Below the pieces are notes generated by a model. It was given only the letters and a program-made list of their open reading frames with translations, was not told the origin of the DNA and did not search any database. 62,365 bases of DNA from CAZYQW01 sp964649825 (GTDB lineage Bacteria > Planctomycetota > B15-G4 > JADJEK01): positions 1 through 62,365 of the forward strand of contig CAZYQW010000063.1 of assembly GCA_964649825.1 (NCBI GenBank). Direction: 5' to 3'. Made by a program: the position numbers and the translations under genes. Positions 7,955 to 17,130 of the stretch are shown here, in pieces. Positions within the stretch are counted from its first letter, which is position 1. Every line of letters begins with the position of its first letter.

Positions 7955-10098
7955 AGGTCGAAGGACCCCGCCGGGAGGCGCTCCGCGTGGACATCGCGCC
8001 GATGCCGCACGGCGCCAATCCCATCCGCTGGGTGAGCAACGTCCTGCTGCGCGGCTGGGCGTGGACGTTCGGCTACGACGTCTTCATCTCCTACGCGCGC
8101 GACGACGGACTTCTCCTCGCACGGCAGATCAACGGCGAACTCGACCGCCGCTACCTCGTGTTCCGCGACGAGGAGGGGATCGATCGGGGGGAGCGGTTCG
8201 GCGATCGCATCGACCGGGAGCTGAGGCGGGCAGGCTGCCTCGTCGTGCTGCTGTCCGCGCGCGCCCTGGTCTCCCCGTGGGTAAAACGGGAGTGCGCGAC
8301 CTTTCTCCGCTTGCGCGGAGGCAGGGCCCGGGTGGTGCCCGTGTTCATCGAGCCGGTGTCGCCGGCCAACCTGCCGCCGGATTGGAAGTGGATCGCGGAG
8401 TGGCACGGCGCAATCCTGGATGCGCGGGCATTGAGCGCCGTACGCACCGATCCGGCGTGGTTCGCCAGTCCGCACGGGCCGGACACGACAGCCTCGCCTC
8501 TCGCCACGCCGGACGCGGTCGTGCACGTCGGCGGCGTCGCGCGGGAAGCGTTCCGGGGGCCGCGGCAGCGCATGCTGGCGCGGGCGGCCGCGGCCACGAG
8601 CCTGGCGCTGTTCGCGGGACTCGGTCTTTTCGCGGAACGAACGGCCCGGTTCGAGCGCCTGCGCGCGGGGCACATGCAGGAGGCCACCGCCGCGGCCGGA
8701 CAGCTTGCCTACGATCACGCCGCTCTCGAGTTGGTGCGCGCGATCGACGCAGCCGGTGACGACGATGAGGCACGCAGAGCGCTCGCCGTAGCGGGGCGTC
8801 GCATCGTGCTACGGCCCTGCGCGCTGCTGGCCGTTCCCCCTGCCTTCGGAGTGCTGGCGGTCGCGGGCGCCGCCGACCAGCCGCGCTTCCTGCTCCATGA
8901 CGTCGAGAACGAGTCCTCCGATCGCGGGCGCGTGGTCCTGGCGGACGCGGAGGGCTGGCTCCTGCGGATCGCGGCCCCGGGTGAGAGCCAGCCGCAGGTC
9001 GTCGTCGACAGGAACGTGGCCTACGTCGCGGCCGCCGGAAGCGTGCATCGGGTGATCCTCGACGATCCGCAAGCTCGCGTGACGGCGGCCCTGACGGAGC
9101 TCGAAAGCGGCAGGATCGAGGGAATGCTCGATTCCGTGGAAATGGCCGTGAACGAACACGGCGTGGTTCTCTTGGGCAGATCGGTTCGACCACGACGCAT
9201 CCTGGTGCTCGACCCGGAGACGCTGGTCATTCGAGCGGAGCACGTGATCGAGGAGGAGGACAACTTCGATACGCTGGTCACGCTGTCGCGCAGCCGCAAC
9301 CACCTAGCCTTCGTCGTGCGCCGGGAGGCGGGCACATTCGAGCAACACTTGCGCACCGAGTGGATGGACACGCACGGGGAGTTGCAACCGGCGAAGGACT
9401 TCGCGCTGGCGGAGCTGCAACGGAGCCACCTGGGCAGCATCTTCACGCTTTGGTCCATCGCCCTGGCACCGGACGACGCGCAGGCGTTCGTCGCGCTGGA
9501 CGAGTTCAACTTCGCCGGCGCACCGGAGTCGCGGGCGGGCGGGGTGCGCTGGATGGCGCTGGACCTCCAGTTCCCGCGCCAGTTGTTGATGGAACCCGGC
9601 ATCGCTCGGGTCGAGCCCCTTCAAGCCGTGCGTTCGTTCGAGGCGGTGTATCTGCGCGATTCCGGCGAATTGCGCGCGCTGCAGTGCCGCAGCCTGGTGG
9701 TGCTCGATCGGCCGGGGGTGACCATCGCCCCGCGGGCGATCGCCTGGGCGCTCGCTCCCGAACCGATTCCCGGGCGGTCGTTCCGCGCCTTCGTGGCCAC
9801 GCGCGAGGACCTCACGGTGTACGACGACGTCACGCCGGTGTTCCGCGTGCGCTGGCCGGAGATCGTGCGGACGTCGTTGGCCGCGGGGGGAACGAGCGAG
9901 CCCGAGCCGTACCGCCTGTTGGTCTCCGCTGATGGCCGCTTCGTCGTGCTGGTGTGCGGCATGGCGGACGGAACCGACGTGCTCGTCGTATGGCGTCATG
10001 AGCCGGCGGGGCTCGACGTGGATACGATCGAGCCGTCGGCGTGGGAGCGAAGGCTGTTGGAGTGGCAAAGGACGAGCCTGCCGGGCCTGCCCGACTGA
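7951..10098 (+). CDS. TIR protein with membrane segment and large beta-rich C-terminal domain
   Basis: 715 residues from ATG 7951, which overlaps the SLOG stop as ATGA; the frame is open much further upstream but there it is antisense-like noise. The TIR domain spans residues ~41-165: YDVFISYARDDG, FRDEEGIDRGERF, and SPWVKRECATF with W110 and candidate catalytic Glu114. A single hydrophobic segment covers ~211-228. A helical linker (AAGQLAYDHAALELVRAID) follows, then about 430 residues of beta-strand-like repeats resembling a degenerate propeller, with no family I can name. The likely role is a membrane-anchored TIR effector or receptor in the same complex as the two upstream proteins. It ends 32 nt before repeat A. 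Confidence 0.8.
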   Translation: MKVEGPRREALRVDIAPMPHGANPIRWVSNVLLRGWAWTFGYDVFISYARDDGLLLARQINGELDRRYLVFRDEEGIDRGERFGDRIDRELRRAGCLVVLLSARALVSPWVKRECATFLRLRGGRARVVPVFIEPVSPANLPPDWKWIAEWHGAILDARALSAVRTDPAWFASPHGPDTTASPLATPDAVVHVGGVAREAFRGPRQRMLARAAAATSLALFAGLGLFAERTARFERLRAGHMQEATAAAGQLAYDHAALELVRAIDAAGDDDEARRALAVAGRRIVLRPCALLAVPPAFGVLAVAGAADQPRFLLHDVENESSDRGRVVLADAEGWLLRIAAPGESQPQVVVDRNVAYVAAAGSVHRVILDDPQARVTAALTELESGRIEGMLDSVEMAVNEHGVVLLGRSVRPRRILVLDPETLVIRAEHVIEEEDNFDTLVTLSRSRNHLAFVVRREAGTFEQHLRTEWMDTHGELQPAKDFALAELQRSHLGSIFTLWSIALAPDDAQAFVALDEFNFAGAPESRAGGVRWMALDLQFPRQLLMEPGIARVEPLQAVRSFEAVYLRDSGELRALQCRSLVVLDRPGVTIAPRAIAWALAPEPIPGRSFRAFVATREDLTVYDDVTPVFRVRWPEIVRTSLAAGGTSEPEPYRLLVSADGRFVVLVCGMADGTDVLVVWRHEPAGLDVDTIEPSAWERRLLEWQRTSLPGLPD

Positions 10099-10130
10099 AC
10101 CGGCGGCCCGGCCACGCCGGTTCGTGGCGG

Positions 10131-10294
10131 CTAGTGGTGTGATTCAGAGTTGTTGACGTTTCGCCGGGGCCCTCGTCATCGCTTGCTGCGTTGCTCCTCC
10201 TCGACGTATCTCGAATACGCGGTCGTCGTCGCGCCTTGCCAGCGACGACGATGACCTCCGGATAATCCACCAACAATCTGAATCACACCACTAG
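10131..10294 (+). repeat. Repeat element A, copy 2 (complete)
   Basis: A complete ~164-nt element: left end CTAGTGGTGTGATTCAGA, right end TCTGAATCACACCACTAG, a perfect 18-nt terminal inverted repeat. The interior is strongly palindromic around GACGTATCTCGAATACGC. It is inverted relative to positions 1-138. It sits just after the end of the TIR module and shares its CTAG with the following B element. Confidence 0.9.
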
Positions 10295-10456
10295 CAGCCC
10301 GTGGCGAAAGTGCTTTCGAAGCGAGGCGAGGTCATCGCGACCGAGATCGAGGCGCAGGACCGCAGGCGTACTGCCTGTACGTCGAGGATCCTGCAACGAA
10401 GAGATCGGTCGCAAGGGCCCGCCGCAGCCGGAATGACTTTCACCACGGGCTGCTAG
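10292..10456 (+). repeat. Repeat element B, copy 2 (complete)
   Basis: Left end AGCAGCCCGTGGCGAAAGT and right end ACTTTCACCACGGGCTGCT, inverted repeats of 19 nt with one mismatch. It matches 136-300 in the same orientation. It lies 42 nt beyond the stop of the spermidine-synthase-like gene, so A+B occupy the space between two convergent genes. Confidence 0.9.
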
Positions 10457-10497
10457 CCCACGCTGACCGAGCCGGCTCGCACCGTGCGTCCCCGCCG

Positions 10498-12900
10498 TCA
10501 CGGCGCGGCCGGTTCCACGCTCCGCCCGATCGGCGCCGCGAACGCGGCCAGGACGTAGAGGCACGCGCCGAGCAGGAGCAGCGTCTTCAGCCCCAGCACC
10601 ATCGCCAGCACCGGGGCCGCCGACGCGCCGAGGACCGAAGCGAACCCGTTCACGCCGATCGCCCAGGCGATGAGCGGGAGCTTCGAGGATTGGATCGCGC
10701 GGAGGCCGGTCGGGAACGGCACGCCGAGGAACCCGCCCAGCAGGAGCAGGAGACCGAGCGAGAGCGCGAGCCGGCCCGGGAACGAGAACCCCGCCGCGCG
10801 GTGGAACAGGCCCTCGATGAGGAACGCGTACGCGAGCACGACGACGACCAGCCCGACGAAGAACGTGATGACCGCCTTCCTCGTCGGCGCGAGGCGTCGA
10901 GACGCCGCGCTCCCGAGGCTCGCTCCGACGAGGAGGCCGAGCAGCACGACGCTGATCGCGTGGGTCTGGTGCCCGAGGAGGAGCACGAACCAGTGGATGA
11001 GGCCGATCTCGATCAGCATGAAGCCGATCCCGAGGCAGGTGAAGTACGCCAGCGACTTCATTCCGGTCGCGGTGGCGAGCCCGCGACGGCGCAGGAGGAA
11101 GAGCGGCACCAGGATGAAGAACGCGGCGATCAGGGCGACCCGGCCGATCGAGCCGAGCGCGCTGCGCAACCCCTCCGACGTGAGCGCGTCCGCCGGCTTC
11201 GGGAGGAAGAAGAAGTAGGGCCGATCGTCGGTCGGCGGGGAGAGGTCGATCGTGGACGCGGCGAAGAACGCCTCGAGCCGCTCCTGCGCGAGGGCCTGGA
11301 AGAACGGGGTCGTCGCGGTCTCGATCGGCGGCGGCGCGTAGACCAGGGTCGCGGGGACGCCGAGCCGGAGGCCGATCCACTCGTACGCGGGCACGAGCAC
11401 GTCCGGTGCACGCGAGCGGGCCTGGACCCACTCGGCGATGCGGTTCAGCTCCGCCTCGGGGAACGGCGTGCGGCGCGCGAGGAGCGCCCGCCAATGACCC
11501 TGCGAGATCGCCACGAGGTGGGCGCGGGGGTCCTCGACGCCGAGGCGCCGGAACGCGGCGACGATCACCGACGTGAGTCGATTGATCTCGAAGTCGCCGA
11601 AGCGGCTGATCGACAACAGACCGTCGGGGCGCAGGCGCGACAACGCGTCGGTCATCGCCTCCTGCGTGTACATGAAGTTCTCGTTCAGGGCGAGCGACCC
11701 CGGCGCGAACATCGACTTCGTGTCGACGCCGCTCATCTGGATCACGTCGTACTCCGCGTCGGTCGATCGCAGGAACGTGCGGCCGTCCATCTCGTGGATC
11801 GTGACCGGGTCGCGCTGATACGGATGGCCGAGGTAGTCGGCGAAGTCGCGCCGGACGAGGTCGACCGTCGTGGCGTTGATCTCGACGCCGGTGATCCGCT
11901 CGGCGCCGAAGTAGAGCGCGGTCATGACGTCGACCGCCCCGCCGAGGCCGATGGCGAGCACGTCCTTCGGCTTGCCGCGGATGTACGCCGCGCCGTAGAT
12001 CGTCTCCTCGAAGTAGGCGCGGCCCCGCGACAGGTCGTCGCCGGTGCCGAGGAGGATCGAGCCCGCGCTCGCGTCCTGGAACAGGAACGACGACTCGACC
12101 GGCCGGCCGTGGAGGTCTGGGTTCGACGACTCGAACTTCCAGACGTCGACGCGCGTGGTGCGATCCCAGCGGCTGAAGACCGACTCGACCTCGAACTTGC
12201 TCTCGGGATGGATCGCCTCGAGCTTCGCGGTCTCCCTCAGCATGATCGCGAGCTGCCCGGACTTGTCGGGCGGGAAGTCGAGCACCCTCGGCGCGTACCC
12301 CATCCCGATCAGGAACAGCGCGGCGAGCGGGAGGACGAGCCCGTTCCGCAGGCGCGGGCCGACGAGGAGGAGCGCACAGGCGAGCGAGAAGATCGAGACG
12401 ACGAACAGACCGCGTTCGGCGCCGGCGTAGTCGATCAGGGGGAACACGAGGATGCAACCGAGCGCCGATCCGCCGAGATTGAACGCGTAGGAACGTCCGA
12501 CCGAGGGGCTCGCGCCGAGCAGGAGGGCGACCACCATGCCCATGCAGAAATAGGGCGACGCGAGCGCGGTCAGGGCGCCGATCGACGTCCAGCCCCACTC
12601 GGCGAACTCGAGCGCGGTCCGCGCGAAGACGACGTGCGCCGCGGGGACGAGGAGGGCCGCGAGAGCGGCGAACAGTCCGGCGACGGAGTGGACGCGGTCG
12701 GGATGGATCGGCTTCCTCAATGCAAGGACCGTGCCGCTCGCGCCGAGCCCGAGGAGGCAGATTCCGATCGCGAGGTAGATCGTGATCGGGTCGAGGCTGT
12801 ACGCGAAGATCTTCGTCTGCAGGACCTGCAACGTCAGGATCGTGGCGGAGATCGAGAGCAGGGCGAGCTCCGAGCTCCGCGATCGCTGATGGTCGGGCAT
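10498..12900 (-). CDS. Integral-membrane spermidine-synthase-like protein
   Basis: 800 residues. Six or more hydrophobic helices occupy about residues 14-205. A soluble Rossmann methyltransferase-type domain follows (~235-540), with the SAM/dcSAM-binding motif VLAIGLGGAVDVM at ~314-326 and acidic GVEIN at 338-342. Seven or so further helices fill ~575-790. This fused membrane plus spermine/spermidine-synthase-like layout is common in environmental bacteria, but the true substrate of these proteins is not established, so polyamine synthesis should not be assumed. The start ATG 12900 is preceded by GAAGGTAGC. Transcribed alone, convergent with the TIR module. Confidence 0.85.
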   Translation of the reverse strand: MPDHQRSRSSELALLSISATILTLQVLQTKIFAYSLDPITIYLAIGICLLGLGASGTVLALRKPIHPDRVHSVAGLFAALAALLVPAAHVVFARTALEFAEWGWTSIGALTALASPYFCMGMVVALLLGASPSVGRSYAFNLGGSALGCILVFPLIDYAGAERGLFVVSIFSLACALLLVGPRLRNGLVLPLAALFLIGMGYAPRVLDFPPDKSGQLAIMLRETAKLEAIHPESKFEVESVFSRWDRTTRVDVWKFESSNPDLHGRPVESSFLFQDASAGSILLGTGDDLSRGRAYFEETIYGAAYIRGKPKDVLAIGLGGAVDVMTALYFGAERITGVEINATTVDLVRRDFADYLGHPYQRDPVTIHEMDGRTFLRSTDAEYDVIQMSGVDTKSMFAPGSLALNENFMYTQEAMTDALSRLRPDGLLSISRFGDFEINRLTSVIVAAFRRLGVEDPRAHLVAISQGHWRALLARRTPFPEAELNRIAEWVQARSRAPDVLVPAYEWIGLRLGVPATLVYAPPPIETATTPFFQALAQERLEAFFAASTIDLSPPTDDRPYFFFLPKPADALTSEGLRSALGSIGRVALIAAFFILVPLFLLRRRGLATATGMKSLAYFTCLGIGFMLIEIGLIHWFVLLLGHQTHAISVVLLGLLVGASLGSAASRRLAPTRKAVITFFVGLVVVVLAYAFLIEGLFHRAAGFSFPGRLALSLGLLLLLGGFLGVPFPTGLRAIQSSKLPLIAWAIGVNGFASVLGASAAPVLAMVLGLKTLLLLGACLYVLAAFAAPIGRSVEPAAP

Positions 12901-13049
12901 GGATCGCTACCTTCTCGCGAGTCGTCGGATGCGTGGTTCCGCGGCAGGCCGCGGGGGCCGAAGCGGCACATGGTAAGCGGTTCCCGGCGCCGAACGAGGG
13001 GGCGAAATCGGCGGGTGTGGGCTGCTTCCCGGGAGGGGCGACGAAGCAA

Positions 13050-13083
13050 GAAAAAGGCGTCGACCCCGAAGGGGCGACGCCCA
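13050..13083 (-). terminator. Intrinsic terminator
   Basis: On the minus strand GGCGTCG...CCCCTTCGGGG...CGACGCC forms a long GC stem with a UUCG-type loop, followed directly by TTTTT. It lies ~30 nt after the stop at 13110, so it ends the secreted three-repeat protein gene. Confidence 0.9.
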
Positions 13084-13109
13084 GTTCGATGGTTCCGATC
13101 GTGTGCGCT

Positions 13110-14291
13110 CTACAGCGTCGGAACGGTTCCCGTGAATCGGACCGCGCCGCTCTCGCGCACTTCGATGGAGAGGCCGCCGATCTCGTCGATGGTCGATGCG
13201 CCGAGCGGGAGCGACTGGCCTTTCTTCGTGCGCACCTTGTAGGTGACCGAGCCGTTCTTCTTGGTCACGACGTCGGTGACCTTCGCGAACGAGGTCGTGG
13301 CCGGATTGAACATCCAGACCTCGAGCGGGAGGTTGCCGCTGACGTTCTGGATCTTGAGATCGAAGCGATGGTCGCCCTTCTTGGTCTTCTTCTGGACGAC
13401 GACCGTCGCCTTGCCGGCGCCGATCAGATTCGAGGTCGCCGAGGCGTTCTGCGTCGATCCGCCGATGTCGGGGACGATGCCGGCCAGGTAGACCGCGTTG
13501 GTCGCGTCACGGACCTCGACCGCGCGACCGGCGAGCTCGTTCACGTGGGCGACGCCAAACGGGAGGGGAGTGCCGTGCTCGGTCTCGATCTCGAGCTCCA
13601 CTTCGTCCGAGTCCTCCTGCTTCATCGCGCCGACGTTCTGCAGGATGCCGGAGCCGATGCCGGTCTCGAGGAAGACCGAGAACGAGGCGCTCGGGTCGAC
13701 GTGCTCGGCTTCGACCTTGAACTTCTGGTCGTTGTCCGACTGACGGTAACGAACTTCGACGTACCCGGTCACGTTCGGGTCGGGCGACGTCGCGGGACGG
13801 ACGAGGAACTGCTTGAACGTGAGCCAGCTCCCACCGCCCGAACCGCTGCCGCTGCCGCCGGACCCATCGAGCGACGGCACGGTGCCGGTGAGGTAGGTCA
13901 GCCCGCCGGCGCGGACCTCGACCGTGCGACCCGCGAGCTGCTCGACCGAGGACGCGTTGAACGGGAGCGGAAGTCCCTCGTCGGTGTCGAACTCGACCTC
14001 GACTTCGCCAGGACCGTTGAACGGCATGATCGCGATCATCTGCAGCGTGCCGCCGCCGTCCGCCACCCACGCCTCGAACGTCAGCGACGTGTCGATGTAC
14101 TCGGCCTCGACCGACAGCTTGTGGCGGTTCTTGTCGGTCTTGTGCTCGACCTTGATCTTGCCCTTCGCGTCCCCATCGGGCGCACCCGACGGTCGCGTCA
14201 TAGGAACTTCTGCTTTGAGGTCGTCCGAGCCCGCGAGCAGCGGCGCGCCGAGCACGGCGATCAGGAGAGGAGCGAGGTACGGAGTCTTCAT
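13110..14291 (-). CDS. Secreted protein with three related beta-rich repeats
   Basis: 393 residues from ATG 14291, preceded by AAGGAACC. A signal peptide covers residues 1-20 (LLIAVLGAPLLAG). Three homologous segments follow, each starting with a charged strand pair and ending with LPLPFxxxxVxxLAGRxVEVR and a YLTGTVPxL-type closing strand; a Gly/Ser linker (GSGGSGSGSGGG) separates the first and second. The third unit reads LPLGASTIDEIGGLSIEVR and ends FTGTVPTL. No enzyme motif is visible. The repeated LAGR-VEVR signature suggests a small self-assembling or matrix domain. A single-gene unit with its own terminator at 13050. Confidence 0.8.
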   Translation of the reverse strand: MKTPYLAPLLIAVLGAPLLAGSDDLKAEVPMTRPSGAPDGDAKGKIKVEHKTDKNRHKLSVEAEYIDTSLTFEAWVADGGGTLQMIAIMPFNGPGEVEVEFDTDEGLPLPFNASSVEQLAGRTVEVRAGGLTYLTGTVPSLDGSGGSGSGSGGGSWLTFKQFLVRPATSPDPNVTGYVEVRYRQSDNDQKFKVEAEHVDPSASFSVFLETGIGSGILQNVGAMKQEDSDEVELEIETEHGTPLPFGVAHVNELAGRAVEVRDATNAVYLAGIVPDIGGSTQNASATSNLIGAGKATVVVQKKTKKGDHRFDLKIQNVSGNLPLEVWMFNPATTSFAKVTDVVTKKNGSVTYKVRTKKGQSLPLGASTIDEIGGLSIEVRESGAVRFTGTVPTL

Positions 14292-14694
14292 AAGGTTCCT
14301 TCGGAGTCGCAGGCCAGGGGGAGGATCGGAGTCGTACTGCCCCTCCATGCGCCATCCTGACGCAGAGCCTGTCAGACAAATCGATCGAATCCATCCTCCC
14401 CCCTCGAGCCCGAGGTCCGTAATGACTTTCCTGTCATTGACTTGTCACGCATCCGTTACGTGGACCGCGCTCTTGGCCGCACGTGCTCCCCCCAGGCCGC
14501 CCAGCCGAGAAAGGAGCGGAACGCGTCACCGTAGGCCCCTCCTCATGGTGAGCGTCTACGGGCGATGCGTCGCGAGGTCCGTTCGGTCGCGCAGGACGCC
14601 TCGTACGCGCGCGATGTCGCGGCGACGCGGGCGCCGCCGCGGCGCCGCCGTCGATTCGTTCACGACGTGCAGGAATCGACCGAGGGAGGGACGC
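14292..14694. other. Intergenic, upstream of the secreted repeat protein
   Basis: About 400 nt between two minus-strand genes. It should hold the promoter of the gene starting at 14291; a relatively AT-richer patch at 14420-14460 is the likeliest place, though no clear hexamers can be claimed. GGCGCC inverted repeats around 14625-14650 may help end the upstream transcript, but no T-run follows. Confidence 0.4.
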
Positions 14695-17130
14695 TCAGCC
14701 CGGCGCGAGCACGACGGTGACGCCGCCCTCGTCCGCCGCGGCGGACGAAACGCGGATGGTCTCGCTGCGGAAGCGGTCGGCGGAGATCGTCGCAGTCAGG
14801 CTCGCCCCGCGCGGGACGCGAACGCCGGAGGCGGCGTCGACGTCCTCGAGGACCGTCCGCACGCGGGCGGCGACGAGACGCCCGCCGGCCGCCTCGACCC
14901 GGAGCGGCACGGGCACCAGCGCGACGAGCCGCACGTCGACGCCGTCGAGTCCGCCGGAAGGGACGTCGAGCTCGACGACGGCGCCGAAGAATGCCGTCGA
15001 CACGCCGAGGACACCCGGACCCGGCGCCACGACCGCGAGCTCGAACGCACCATTCGTTTGCGAACGTGTCGTGTCTGCCGCCCGCGCGGACCTCCATGTG
15101 ACGCCGGCGTCCGCGATCGGCGCCGCGCCGAAGTACACAGCGCCGCGAATCGCCGCGGGAGGCATCAGGCGGATGGTCTCCCGCCGCTGCTCGCCGGCCC
15201 CCACGATGAACGCGCGGAACGCGGCGGCACCGATCCACTGCTCATCGTGAGCACCATTCCGGACGACGAACGGATGGAGCGCGGCCGACCTGCTCCGTAC
15301 GGAGACGTCGACGGTGGCGGACTCGCGCGCCGCGAGGTCGAGCGACAGATCGATGCCATCGCGTCGATTCCCGGTCGCGAACAGCAACACGCTGCGCTCG
15401 CCATTCGGGCCGACCACGACCGGTGTCGCGGTGACGTCGGCGTCGAGCGGCTCGCCCGCCGCGTCGACGACGTCGACCGCCAGCGTCGTCGTGCCCGCGC
15501 CGATCGGAATCAGACGGATCGGTGCGACGCGATCGCCCGGCGGCCGCGGCACACGCATCGTCCGGAACCCGTCGTACTGTGCCTCGATCTGTCCGCCGTC
15601 ACCGGCGGCCAGCGTGAATGTCCCGCTCGCGCTCGTGCCCGCCTGCGAGACGCGGCCGCCGGTCGCGTCGATCCACGCGACCGTCGCGCCAAGGATCGGT
15701 CCGTCGGATGTCGCGTCGAGGACGACGCCCTGGACGTCGACGAGCGCCGCGCCGAGCTCCACCTCGACCTTCGCGACTTCGCCGCTCGACGGAACGGACA
15801 CCGTGCGGCGCCCCGCGCTCGAGACCAGGTCCTGCACTGCGAGCGTGGCACCGCCGCCCGGCGCGAGCCCGCCGACCTCGGCGCGCCCATCGTCGTCGGT
15901 CCACTCGAGGCGTCGCGTCCCCAGGCGGAATAGCTCCACGCACGCGCCGACGACGGGATCTCCCTGCCGCGTCACCGTGACCTGGACGCTCGCCGACGGC
16001 CCGAGCGAGAGCCGTACCTCGCGTTCCTCGCCCGGACCGATCTCGACGACCTCGCGCGCCGTGCCGGCGGAGTGACGCGCCGCGAGCTCGAAGCGGCAAG
16101 GCGCGGCGATCCGCAGGCGCGCCCGCCCGGCTTCGTCCGCGTGATCGATGAGGGGCTCGTCGGCGCCGATCACCGGGCCGAACGCGTCGAGGTCGTCCTC
16201 GAGCGCGTCGAGGAAGCGGCGCCGCGTTGCGCCGGCCATCTCCGCGAGCACCTCCTCGGGAAGAGCGGCGCGGCGCACGAGGCCGACCTCGAGCTCGGCG
16301 CCCGCGGCGGGCGCGCCGTCGGCGGCCTCGACGACCACGTCGACCCACGACGTCAGCGGGTCGCGCACGAGCTCGTGATCCTTCCGATCGGGGATCCAGC
16401 GGCCGCCCGGCGTCTCTTCGGGGAACTGCCAGAGCGATTCCTGGTAGCCGGGCGCCGTGACGATGATCGTGCCGCGCGGCTCGGGCAGGTTCAGGTCGTA
16501 CTCGCCGTCCGCGTCGCAGGTCGCCTCGGACATCGCGAACGAGTCGACTGCGACCGTCGCGCCGGCGATCGGCCGCCCCGTGCGCGCGTCGCGCACGACG
16601 CCGCCGAGCCGGTGCTCGTGGAGGAGCGAGATCGAGATGCCGAACGTGGGCGGGTCGGCCGTCCACTGCTCGCGCGCGACCGTGAACGACTCGGGCCAGC
16701 AGACGCGGTTGGGGACGTCGGTGTGCAGCCGAAACGTCATTTCTCCGGGCGCGACGCGGACGTCCTCGAAGACCGCGGCGCCCGACTCCGACACGCGGGC
16801 GCGATACTCACGACCGTCGCAGATGTCCTCGACCACGACGACGCTGCCGCGCACGTCGATGCACTGATCGACCTCGTCCGCCTGGACGGTCACCGTGCCG
16901 CGCCGCTCGCGCTCGCCGGCCTCCTCGCGGTGCGTCGACTCGTCGGCGCGATCCGGCTCGCGACGCGCCGTCGCGCTCTGTGCATCCGACGGGTCGGCCG
17001 CCGCGTCGGCGGCCGCTCGATCGTCCCCCCGATACTTTGCTTCGCCGCCGCCCGCGTCGACGAGGAGCAACGCCGCCGCCGCCGCCAGGACGGCGACCAG
17101 CACCAGCACGACCAGGCGAATCGGGGGCAC
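14695..17130 (-). CDS. Membrane-anchored protein with carboxypeptidase-regulatory-like repeats
   Basis: About 811 residues. One N-terminal hydrophobic helix (LVVLVLVAVLAAAAALLLV) is followed by an Ala/Asp-rich low-complexity stretch, then several transthyretin-like carboxypeptidase-regulatory beta-sandwiches, such as LGGVVRDARTGRPIAGATV, VQGVVLDATSDGPILGATV and IRGAVYFGAAPIADAGV. I favour GTG 17130, which has AAGGA seven nt upstream; an in-frame TTG at 17157 is the longer alternative and lacks a ribosome site. Such proteins are abundant in planctomycetes and probably sit on the outer face of the cytoplasmic membrane; no catalytic residues are seen. It is similar in plan to the protein at 59977-62142. 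Confidence 0.8.
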   Translation of the reverse strand: MPPIRLVVLVLVAVLAAAAALLLVDAGGGEAKYRGDDRAAADAAADPSDAQSATARREPDRADESTHREEAGERERRGTVTVQADEVDQCIDVRGSVVVVEDICDGREYRARVSESGAAVFEDVRVAPGEMTFRLHTDVPNRVCWPESFTVAREQWTADPPTFGISISLLHEHRLGGVVRDARTGRPIAGATVAVDSFAMSEATCDADGEYDLNLPEPRGTIIVTAPGYQESLWQFPEETPGGRWIPDRKDHELVRDPLTSWVDVVVEAADGAPAAGAELEVGLVRRAALPEEVLAEMAGATRRRFLDALEDDLDAFGPVIGADEPLIDHADEAGRARLRIAAPCRFELAARHSAGTAREVVEIGPGEEREVRLSLGPSASVQVTVTRQGDPVVGACVELFRLGTRRLEWTDDDGRAEVGGLAPGGGATLAVQDLVSSAGRRTVSVPSSGEVAKVEVELGAALVDVQGVVLDATSDGPILGATVAWIDATGGRVSQAGTSASGTFTLAAGDGGQIEAQYDGFRTMRVPRPPGDRVAPIRLIPIGAGTTTLAVDVVDAAGEPLDADVTATPVVVGPNGERSVLLFATGNRRDGIDLSLDLAARESATVDVSVRSRSAALHPFVVRNGAHDEQWIGAAAFRAFIVGAGEQRRETIRLMPPAAIRGAVYFGAAPIADAGVTWRSARAADTTRSQTNGAFELAVVAPGPGVLGVSTAFFGAVVELDVPSGGLDGVDVRLVALVPVPLRVEAAGGRLVAARVRTVLEDVDAASGVRVPRGASLTATISADRFRSETIRVSSAAADEGGVTVVLAPG

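Noticed and set aside
10498..12900. Calling the membrane protein a true spermidine synthase
   Set aside because: The dcSAM/SAM fold is present, but the multi-helix fusion family has no established polyamine activity and no speD or speA neighbour is seen.
10690..13242. Plus-strand open frame of ~850 codons
   Set aside because: Antisense to the membrane spermidine-synthase-like gene; extreme Arg/Glu composition and no hydrophobic or domain pattern.
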